Assembly: GCA_022447405.1 (NCBI GenBank)
Contig: JAKVCE010000094.1
Coordinates: 1 to 7,683, forward strand
Direction: 5' to 3'
Length of the DNA stretch: 7,683 nt
Origin: Planctomycetota bacterium
GTDB taxonomy: Bacteria; Planctomycetota; UBA1135; GCA-002686595
The notes below the pieces were generated by a model, which was not told where the DNA came from, did not search any database, and saw only the letters and a list, made by a program, of their open reading frames with translations. Each line of letters opens with the position of its first letter. The first letter of the stretch is position 1. Below are positions 1 through 5,792 of this stretch, one piece after another. A program made the translations under genes and the position numbers.

Positions 1-2
1 AC

Positions 3-2372
3 TCCAACCACAGCCCCGCTAGCCGTCGCGCGCTCCGTTGGGCGCTCTTGCTCGTCCTCTGCCTGCAGCTCCTCTCTTGGAGCTCACTCGAGGGTTACCA
101 GCTCGCGGACAGCGTCGAGTACATGGAGCGCGCGAGGAACCTGGCGATTGGTCAAGAGGTGCGCGTCGAGGGCGCGGTGCGCTCCTTCGGATTCTCGCTC
201 CTGCTCACGCCGGTGTTCTGGGTCGCGAGCTGGTTCGGAGCCGAAGACTGGCCCGGCCTGGTCTGGATCGTGCGCCTCGTGCAGATGGGGCTCGGGCTCG
301 GGCTCGTCGCACAGTGCGCGCGCCTCGCAGAGCGTGTCACGGAGCGACCCATCGGCTGGGCCGTGGGCCTGCTCATTGGCTGCAACCCGGTCTTCCTCCA
401 GTACACGGTCTCGCCGGTCTCGGGTGTCGCGGCGGGCTTGTTCCTCGCGCTGGCCTTCAACGGGCTCGTAGAGCGCGGAGCGCTGCGCGCCTCCTTCCGC
501 AGCGGCCTCTGGTTGGGAGCCGCGCTCCTCATGGCCTACCAGACCCTCCTCCCGACCTTGGCGATCTTCGGCCTGCTCCTCCTGCGGGATCGTTGGGCTC
601 ACCGCAGACACCTCATCGCCTGCGTCGGCGGCTTCGGCGTCGGAGTCTTCACACAGGTCGCGATCGACCGCCTCACCTGGGGAGAGTGGGGCCTGAGCCT
701 CATCAACTACATCGTCGAGAACGTCGGCGCGGTCCTCGTCCGGATCCTCGTCGAGGTCGGCATGATCGACCTCGCCTCGAAGATCTACCACATCATGGAG
801 CGCGCGCTCGAGTTCCAACGCGAGGTGACCGACGACGCCGCCGCCGCCCAGGGCATCGACTCGGTCGACCTGCAGAGCCCCCTCTACTACCTGCTCGAGC
901 TCCCGCAGATGATCGTCTGGCCAGCCATCGGGCTCGCTGGGATCGGGCTCGTGCGCTGCCTCGCGCGACCCTCATGGCGACGCGCGCTCCCTGTCCTCAC
1001 CTTGCTCGCGAGCGCGGTCGTGATGAGCCTGAAGGGCGCGAAGTCCTTCCGGCTCTGGCTGCCCCTCTTGCCGATGATCGCGGTCCTCTTCGCCCTCGGT
1101 TGGGACGGACTGCAAGGTGTGATCGCGCGAGAGAGCCGTCGGCTCGCGGGCGCCTTTGGCGCTGCCTTCCTCCTCGCCGTCGGCGCCCTCGGAGTCGAGG
1201 TCCTCAACGAGGCCAACACCCGGGTCTACGGGAGCTATTGGGTCGCCATGGAGCACGTCAATCGGCTCGCGGGGAGGGAGCTCCAAGCCCTCGATCCCGG
1301 CCCGAAGCCTGACGAGGACGAGCCTGGGGCGGAGTACTGGGGCATGCGCACCGTGGCCTCCGCCTACCACTGGGCCGTGTTCTTGCGCCAGGACCCCAAG
1401 GTCGCGCTCGTGAAGCTCCCCCACCACTTCTCAGCCTGGAAGTCCATGGACGAGGAGGAGCGAGACGTCTTGCTCTCATCCATCTCGCACCAGCACTGGC
1501 TCCTGCTCCATGAGCCGCTCCTCAAGGTGGCGCCTGAGATCACAGACCGCATCGCGAGGGACTTCGAGCTCGAGACGGCGTTCTGGGACCAGGACTCTCA
1601 CCCCGACATGGGCGCAGTCCTCGTCCTCAAGCGCCGACAAGGGAGCCCCAAGCGCCCCTTCGCCGTGGTCATGGACGAGAGCATCCAGCCCGCGCTCTGG
1701 CGGCGAGAGGCCGGCCTCCAACGCACCCTAGAGGAGCCGATCGACTTCATCTCCGAGGAGCGCGTCGAAGGTCAGCCCACAGAGCGCCTCACCCTCCTCG
1801 GATGGGACTGGGAGACCCTGCCGGAGTCAGGCTTCGGGTGGCTCAACTGCCATTGGACGACGGAAACGGGCTTCGAGACGAACTACACAGTCGTCACCCG
1901 CATCACGACATGGGACGGCAAGCACGCCTGGCAGAGCAACTCGAGCGTCATGCGTCACGCCTGGCCCCTCACGCAGTGGTCCAGAGACCTCGTCTACTCC
2001 GAGGCCCACCTCATCCACCTCGGCGAGGAGCCCTTCCAGCCTGAATTCATCCCCATGGGCGGCCCGTGGCGGCGAGGTGACCTCATGCCTGCGAAGCTCT
2101 GGCTGCAGGTCGTTGAGCTCGAACGAGATGAGGAGGGGGAGCCTGTGCTCGTAGACGGCGCCCCGATCGTCTTGCGGCGGCTCTCACCCTGCAGGCCGGG
2201 CGAGGAGGTCCCCTTCGACCTCGAAGACACCCTCACCCTCCAGGGGGACCGCCTGCTGACGAGAGACGGCTGGTGGTTCAGCCCGGACCGACTGCTCCGG
2301 GTCGGCGGCTTCATCGCGCGCATCAGGGACAATGACCGCTGGCCCGACGACGGCTCCCCAGACCCTGAGTGA
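3..2372 (+). CDS. GT-C type membrane glycosyltransferase, 5'-partial
   Basis: Likely transfers a sugar from a polyprenyl-phosphate donor to an envelope acceptor on the periplasmic face of the inner membrane; donor and acceptor cannot be told. The frame is open to the left edge. A TTG at 48 could serve as a start but would cut the first membrane helix, which begins with an RRALRW positive cluster at about 27-44, so the true start lies upstream. Residues below count from that TTG. The first periplasmic loop carries DSVEY (21-25), the acidic motif position expected of GT-C enzymes (Asp21). About ten hydrophobic segments follow to residue 388, including KSFRLWLPLLP (332-342), which resembles the conserved late-helix motif of this fold. 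Residues 400-774 are soluble; 580-690 look like the beta-sandwich tail often seen on family-39-like membrane proteins (LLGWDWE, then HWTTETGFETNYTVVTRI). The fold class is fairly sure; substrate and family number are not. The gene ends 111 bases before the next operon. Confidence 0.72.
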   Translation, partial: SNHSPASRRALRWALLLVLCLQLLSWSSLEGYQLADSVEYMERARNLAIGQEVRVEGAVRSFGFSLLLTPVFWVASWFGAEDWPGLVWIVRLVQMGLGLGLVAQCARLAERVTERPIGWAVGLLIGCNPVFLQYTVSPVSGVAAGLFLALAFNGLVERGALRASFRSGLWLGAALLMAYQTLLPTLAIFGLLLLRDRWAHRRHLIACVGGFGVGVFTQVAIDRLTWGEWGLSLINYIVENVGAVLVRILVEVGMIDLASKIYHIMERALEFQREVTDDAAAAQGIDSVDLQSPLYYLLELPQMIVWPAIGLAGIGLVRCLARPSWRRALPVLTLLASAVVMSLKGAKSFRLWLPLLPMIAVLFALGWDGLQGVIARESRRLAGAFGAAFLLAVGALGVEVLNEANTRVYGSYWVAMEHVNRLAGRELQALDPGPKPDEDEPGAEYWGMRTVASAYHWAVFLRQDPKVALVKLPHHFSAWKSMDEEERDVLLSSISHQHWLLLHEPLLKVAPEITDRIARDFELETAFWDQDSHPDMGAVLVLKRRQGSPKRPFAVVMDESIQPALWRREAGLQRTLEEPIDFISEERVEGQPTERLTLLGWDWETLPESGFGWLNCHWTTETGFETNYTVVTRITTWDGKHAWQSNSSVMRHAWPLTQWSRDLVYSEAHLIHLGEEPFQPEFIPMGGPWRRGDLMPAKLWLQVVELERDEEGEPVLVDGAPIVLRRLSPCRPGEEVPFDLEDTLTLQGDRLLTRDGWWFSPDRLLRVGGFIARIRDNDRWPDDGSPDPE

Positions 2373-2375
2373 GAG

Positions 2376-2391
2376 AGCGCCAAAGGGCGCT
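2376..2391 (+). terminator. GC-rich hairpin after the GT-C gene
   Basis: AGCGCC at 2376-2381 pairs perfectly with GGCGCT at 2386-2391 around the loop AAAG. The hairpin begins three bases after the TGA stop at 2370-2372. The position suits a terminator or an mRNA 3'-end stabiliser. No T-run follows (TGAGAGTCC), so it is not a classical intrinsic terminator. It touches the -35 hexamer of the promoter candidate just downstream. Confidence 0.4.
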
Positions 2392-2419
2392 TGAGAGTCC
2401 TGTCCATCGGCCGTATCGT
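2391..2419 (+). promoter_or_regulatory. Candidate sigma70-type promoter for the lipoprotein-kdsB-pyrG operon
   Basis: TTGAGA at 2391-2396 matches the -35 consensus at 5 of 6 positions. After exactly 17 bases, TATCGT at 2414-2419 matches the -10 consensus at 4 of 6, keeping the important second A and final T. Transcription would start near 2426, giving a leader of about 58 bases before the ATG at 2484. It lies in the only real gap on the plus strand, which supports it. Such matches also arise by chance, and promoter consensus in the host lineage is unknown. Confidence 0.33.
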
Positions 2420-2483
2420 GTGGTCCCGGAACGAGGACGGGAGTCCGAGATGGGCTCTTCCGCTCCCCGCTTCTCCTCCCGCC

Positions 2484-3026
2484 ATGTTTCGGATGAGCCA
2501 AAAAAACCCCGTCGTGTCGCCTCGAAGGGTGCCCCTTCGCCTCGCCCTGCTCACGCTCGCCCTGCTCCCTTCCTGCCAGGGACCGGCAGACGCTCCTGAG
2601 GTCAGCGGCCCCGCGCGTGTGCGCTTCATGGACTATCGACAGGGGACCGTCTTCGAGCTCGTGAATGAGGCTCACACAGACCGAGTCGCGCTGTACTCAG
2701 AGCTGCGCTCCAACACCGAGACGAAGGTCACCAGCGACGAGGTGATGGACGCGCTCCTCGAATACCTCAAAGACGCTGGCTTCCGCGAGAAGGCGCGCGT
2801 CGGCGTCGCGCCGCGCAGCAGCGACACCCTGAGCTGGGGAGGCGAGGTCGAGGAGGACGGCGTGAGCATGTACATGGTCGTCGGCGACACGACCACCACC
2901 AAGGATCGTCAGATGTTCGTCGACTGCTACATGAACCACGTCACCCTCTGGAGCAACACCTTCCAGCTCCAGCGCGTCGACGCAGGACCCGGAGAGGTCT
3001 TCAAGAAGCCGGAGCAGCGCCGCTAG
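2484..3026 (+). CDS. Predicted lipoprotein of unknown function
   Basis: I do not recognise this 180-residue protein. It begins with a basic stretch (SPRRVPLR, residues 12-19), a short hydrophobic core (LALLTLALL, 20-28) and LPSC with Cys31, which reads as a type II signal peptide. The mature protein would be lipid-anchored at Cys31. The rest is mixed alpha/beta: an amphipathic helix around 84-99 (SDEVMDALLEYLKDAG), an alternating strand VSMYMVV (127-133), then TTTT (136-139) and a second Cys at 148. The C terminus is basic (KKPEQRR). ATG 2484 was chosen; ATG 2493 and GTG 2514 are in frame, also keep the signal peptide and cannot be excluded. A TTG at 2391 would add 31 untypical residues. No clear Shine-Dalgarno sequence precedes any of them. 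The stop lies two bases before kdsB, so it is probably the first gene of that operon. Proline at the second lipobox position is not ideal, so anchoring is probable rather than certain. Confidence 0.7.
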   Translation: MFRMSQKNPVVSPRRVPLRLALLTLALLPSCQGPADAPEVSGPARVRFMDYRQGTVFELVNEAHTDRVALYSELRSNTETKVTSDEVMDALLEYLKDAGFREKARVGVAPRSSDTLSWGGEVEEDGVSMYMVVGDTTTTKDRQMFVDCYMNHVTLWSNTFQLQRVDAGPGEVFKKPEQRR

Positions 3027-3028
3027 CG

Positions 3029-3856
3029 ATGATCCCCACCGCCGAGACCTCCACGCCGAGCGGACCCCCCCGGGCCTTGGCCGTGGTCCCGGCGCGCCTC
3101 GCCTCGACCCGACTCCCGCAGAAGATGCTCCTGGATGAGACCGGCGCTTGCCTCTTCGTTCACACGGCAGAGAACGCCGCGCGCTCAGGGGCCTTCGAGG
3201 AGGTGCTCGTCGCAGCCGACTCCGCGGAGGTCGAGGCTGCCGCGCGCGCCGCGGACCTCTCTTGCGTCTCGACGGACCCTGATTGCCCCAGCGGGACAGA
3301 CCGCGTCTATGAGGCCCTCCAGACCACAGGCTCTGAGTACGACGTCGTCGTAGGCGTGCAAGGGGATGAGCCCGAGCTCAACCCCGGCGACCTCAAGCGC
3401 CTCGTCGACTGCTTCACGGACGCCGCGGTGGAGGTCGCCACCCTCGCGGCGCCGCTCACGGACGAGGCCGCCCGTGACGCCTCAAGCGTCGTCAAGGTCG
3501 TCCTCGATGAGCGCTCGGACGCCCTCTACTTCAGCCGAGCGCCGCTGCCTGACCGCTCCCACGCGCGCGATGACGCGACAGGCGACCTCGGGCTGCGCCA
3601 CGTCGGCGTCTACGCCTGGCGCCCAGACGCCCTCGCGCGCTTCCGCGCCCTGGCGCCGACTCCGCTGGAGCGCGCCGAGAACCTAGAACAATTGCGCTGG
3701 TTGGAGAGCGGCGGACGCATGCGCGTCCTCGTCACCGACCGCGCCCCCCACGGGATCGACACCCCAGAAGACTACGCGGCGTTCGTTGAGCGCTGGCGGT
3801 CCAAGGGGTCCGATGTGAGCCCCGATGCCCCACACCCTCAAGGAGCGAGCACCTGA
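3029..3856 (+). CDS. kdsB: 3-deoxy-manno-octulosonate cytidylyltransferase (CMP-Kdo synthetase)
   Basis: Catalyses CTP + Kdo -> CMP-Kdo + pyrophosphate in the cytoplasm, activating Kdo for addition to lipid A. All hallmark motifs are present in order: PARLASTRLPQK (21-32) for nucleotide binding, DCPSGTDR (85-92), QGDEP (111-115, with metal-binding Asp113), YFSRAPLP (167-174), RHVGVYAWR (190-198), ERAENLEQLRWLESG (214-228) and GIDTPED (242-248). At 275 residues it is somewhat longer than the roughly 245-250 typical of the family. The excess is a short polar N-terminal lead (1-14) and a polar tail after about 255. The start is the first ATG, two bases after the lipoprotein stop; the only purine-rich stretch (GGAG, 3011-3014) is too far away, so translational coupling is likely. 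The last bases contain the ribosome binding site of pyrG, and the TGA stop shares one base with the pyrG ATG. Function is secure; a related CMP-sugar synthetase acting on an unusual ulosonate cannot be wholly excluded. Confidence 0.95.
   Translation: MIPTAETSTPSGPPRALAVVPARLASTRLPQKMLLDETGACLFVHTAENAARSGAFEEVLVAADSAEVEAAARAADLSCVSTDPDCPSGTDRVYEALQTTGSEYDVVVGVQGDEPELNPGDLKRLVDCFTDAAVEVATLAAPLTDEAARDASSVVKVVLDERSDALYFSRAPLPDRSHARDDATGDLGLRHVGVYAWRPDALARFRALAPTPLERAENLEQLRWLESGGRMRVLVTDRAPHGIDTPEDYAAFVERWRSKGSDVSPDAPHPQGAST
3840..3845 (+). promoter_or_regulatory. Ribosome binding site of pyrG
   Basis: AAGGAG, a full match to the Shine-Dalgarno core, lies ten bases before the ATG at 3856, inside the last codons of kdsB. 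It fixes the pyrG start and allows initiation independent of, as well as coupled to, kdsB termination at the TGATG junction. Confidence 0.7.
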
Positions 3857-5493
3857 TGCCCAAGCACATCTTCGTAACCGGTGGAGTCGTCAGCAGCCTT
3901 GGCAAAGGCCTGACCTCCGCAGCCATCGGCCTGATCCTGGAGCAGCGAGGCTACAAGGTCTCGATCCAGAAGCTGGACCCCTACATCAACGTCGACCCCG
4001 GGACGATGAGCCCCTACCAGCACGGTGAGGTCTACGTCACAGATGACGGCGCCGAGACGGACCTCGACCTCGGGCACTACGAGCGCTTCACCCACGCCAA
4101 GTTCTCGCAAGCGAGCAACTTCACTACGGGGAAGATCTACTCCTCGGTGATCATGAAGGAGCGCCGAGGCGACTACTTAGGGCGCACGGTGCAGGTGATC
4201 CCGCACATCACAGACGCGCTCAAGGAGGCGGTCCACCAGGGCGCGAGCGAGGAGGGCGTGGACGTCGCCATCTCCGAGATCGGCGGCACCGTCGGTGACA
4301 TCGAGAGCCTCCCCTTCCTCGAGGCCATCCGTCAGTTCGCCCTCGAGCGAGAGCCTGAGGACGTCATGTTCGTCCACGTCACCTTGCTCCCCTACCTCAA
4401 GGCCTCCGGCGAGCTCAAGACCAAGCCGACCCAGCAATCCGTCGGCAAATTGCGCGAGATCGGCATCCAACCCCACGTGCTCGTCTGCCGAACAGAGCAG
4501 CCGATGACAGAGGAGATGGGCCAAAAGATCAGCCTCTTCTGCAACGTCCGGCCTGAGTCCGTGATCGAAGAGCGCGACGTCGCGCACACCATCTACGAGG
4601 TCCCCGTCGACCTGGTGAACGCTGGGCTCGACAAGATCATCTGCAAGCACTTCGGGCTCCCGGACGAAGAGGAGACGAACCTCGACAGCTGGAAGGCGAT
4701 GATCGCAGAGCTCATCGAGACCGAGGAAGAGGTCGAGATCGCGGTCGTGGGCAAGTACATCCAGCTGCACGACGCCTACAAGTCGATCTACGAGGCCCTG
4801 AGCCACGGCGGCTTCGCGAACGGCTGCAAGGTGAAGCTGCGCAAGGTCTCCGCAGAGGACGTCCTCGACGAGGGGACGTCGATCCTCGAAGGCGTCTCCG
4901 GGCTCCTGATCCCCGGAGGCTTCGGCGAGCGCGGGCTCGAGGGCAAGATCGCCGCGATCCGTTGGGCGCGCGAGAGCGGCGTCCCCTTCTTCGGCATCTG
5001 CCTCGGGATGCAGTGCGCAGTCATCGAATACGCGCGCAACGTCCTCGAGCTCGAAGGAGCCCACACCATCGAGCATTCGCCTGACACGCCCCACCCTGTC
5101 ATCGCGCTGATGGCCGAGCAGGAAGAGGTAGACGAGAAGGGCGGCACGATGCGACTCGGCGCCTATGACTGCGACCTCGTCGATGGCTCGAAGACCCGAG
5201 CGCTCTACGGAGAAGAGCACATCTCCGAGCGTCACCGCCACCGCTACGAGTTCAACAACGAGTACCTCGAGCGCTTCGAGGAGAGCGAGATGAACCTGGT
5301 GGGCTTCAACCCCGCCCGAGGCCTCGTCGAGATCGTCGAGCTCCCCGAGCACCCCTTCTTCATCGGCGTACAGTTCCACCCCGAGTTCAAGAGCCGCCCG
5401 CTCGCCGCTCACCCCATCTTCAGCGGCTTCGTGGGAGCGGCCCTCGTCCACTCCCGCGGCGGGAGCCGCGTCGCCGAGGAGAGCATGGCATGA
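3856..5493 (+). CDS. pyrG: CTP synthase (glutamine-hydrolysing)
   Basis: Makes CTP from UTP, ATP and glutamine, the last step of de novo pyrimidine nucleotide synthesis, in the cytoplasm. At 545 residues it has the length of the E. coli enzyme. The N-terminal amidoligase domain (1 to about 268) opens with FVTGGVVSSLGKGLTSA (6-22, ATP-binding loop with Lys17), then QKLDPYINVDPGTMSPYQHGE (38-58), DLGHYERF (71-78), EIGGTVGDIESLPF (141-154) and the UTP-site KTKPTQQSV (188-196). The C-terminal class I glutamine amidotransferase domain (about 290-535) has PGGFGERG (353-360), the nucleophile Cys382 in GICLGMQ, and the His508/Glu510 pair in FHPEFKSRP. All catalytic residues are intact. It starts at ATG 3856, sharing one base with the kdsB stop, and overlaps the next gene by four bases (ATGA). 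CTP feeds RNA, phospholipid and CMP-Kdo synthesis, which makes sense of the neighbour. No attenuator or leader is visible upstream, as there is no intergenic space. Confidence 0.98.
   Translation: MPKHIFVTGGVVSSLGKGLTSAAIGLILEQRGYKVSIQKLDPYINVDPGTMSPYQHGEVYVTDDGAETDLDLGHYERFTHAKFSQASNFTTGKIYSSVIMKERRGDYLGRTVQVIPHITDALKEAVHQGASEEGVDVAISEIGGTVGDIESLPFLEAIRQFALEREPEDVMFVHVTLLPYLKASGELKTKPTQQSVGKLREIGIQPHVLVCRTEQPMTEEMGQKISLFCNVRPESVIEERDVAHTIYEVPVDLVNAGLDKIICKHFGLPDEEETNLDSWKAMIAELIETEEEVEIAVVGKYIQLHDAYKSIYEALSHGGFANGCKVKLRKVSAEDVLDEGTSILEGVSGLLIPGGFGERGLEGKIAAIRWARESGVPFFGICLGMQCAVIEYARNVLELEGAHTIEHSPDTPHPVIALMAEQEEVDEKGGTMRLGAYDCDLVDGSKTRALYGEEHISERHRHRYEFNNEYLERFEESEMNLVGFNPARGLVEIVELPEHPFFIGVQFHPEFKSRPLAAHPIFSGFVGAALVHSRGGSRVAEESMA
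5477..5481 (+). promoter_or_regulatory. Ribosome binding site of the DUF1844 gene
   Basis: AGGAG lies eight bases before the ATG at 5490, within the last codons of pyrG. It supports that start and the four-base ATGA overlap. Confidence 0.55.
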
Positions 5494-5792
5494 GCGAAGA
5501 GCAGAGCGCAGCAGACCTGCCCCTCCCCGGCGGCAACTTCCGGCTCATGGTGCAGCGCATGGCCTACCAAGGCCTGCTCGGGCTGGGCGTCCTCGAGAAC
5601 CCTGTGACAGGTACGACCGCGGTGAATCTCCCCTCGGCGAAGATGGTCTTGGACGACCTGCGGATGCTCCAGGAGAAGACCGCTGGCAACCTAGACGATG
5701 ACGAGCGAGAGCACTTGGAAGGGATCGTCCGCGACCTCGAGAACGCCTACGCCAAGGCCAGCGAGACGAGCACGGACGAGCCCGTCACCTGA
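5490..5792 (+). CDS. DUF1844 family protein
   Basis: A 100-residue soluble protein with no signal peptide, so probably cytoplasmic. It matches the DUF1844 pattern as I know it: an N-terminal segment NFRLMVQRMAYQGLLGLG (16-33) with hydrophobic helix character, then ENPVTG (36-41) and NLPSAK (46-51), followed by the diagnostic DLRMLQEKTAGNLDDDE (56-72) and a final helix to about 87. The polar Ser/Thr/Glu-rich tail (90-100) is not conserved in the family. The biochemical role of DUF1844 is not established to my knowledge. The start overlaps the pyrG stop by four bases (ATGA), and an AGGAG sits eight bases upstream, so it is the last gene of the coupled operon. Its stop codon lies inside the 3' end of the convergent minus-strand gene. 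Family assignment is firm from the motif; any link to CTP synthase is inferred from position only. Confidence 0.88.
   Translation: MSEEQSAADLPLPGGNFRLMVQRMAYQGLLGLGVLENPVTGTTAVNLPSAKMVLDDLRMLQEKTAGNLDDDEREHLEGIVRDLENAYAKASETSTDEPVT
5785..5792. other. Convergent 3'-end overlap of two genes
   Basis: The plus-strand DUF1844 stop (TGA, 5790-5792) and the minus-strand stop (TCA on the plus strand, 5785-5787) interlock, so the two coding regions share eight bases tail to tail. No hairpin followed by a T-run is visible on either strand nearby. The longest candidate stem, AGCGCG 5802-5807 with CGCGCT 5839-5844, has a 31-base loop and no T-run. Confidence 0.85.

Noticed and set aside
48..50. TTG as the true start of the GT-C gene
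   Set aside because: The same frame continues without a stop to the left edge and supplies the basic residues and first half of a membrane helix, so the start must lie upstream of the window.
84..818. A 244-codon minus-strand open frame opposite the GT-C gene
   Set aside because: Highly charged Glu/Asp/Arg-rich antisense reading with no motif, fully covered by the better-supported plus-strand gene.
837..848. Four tandem GCC units
   Set aside because: They encode a short Ala run in a loop of the GT-C protein and are too short to count as a variable repeat.
38..1312. A 424-codon plus-strand open frame overlapping the GT-C gene
   Set aside because: Its translation is Arg/Ala/Pro/Gly-rich low-complexity sequence, typical of an out-of-frame reading in GC-rich DNA. 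The GT-C frame has clear membrane helices over the same bases.
1994..2675. Minus-strand open frames spanning the gap between the GT-C and lipoprotein genes
   Set aside because: Ser/Arg/Pro-rich readings without any recognisable domain. They run across the likely promoter region and the ends of two supported genes.
4177..5451. A 424-codon open frame on the minus strand opposite pyrG
   Set aside because: It is the antisense shadow of a complete, motif-rich pyrG. Its translation is dominated by Leu, Asp, Val and Glu from GC-biased complementary codons and shows no domain.
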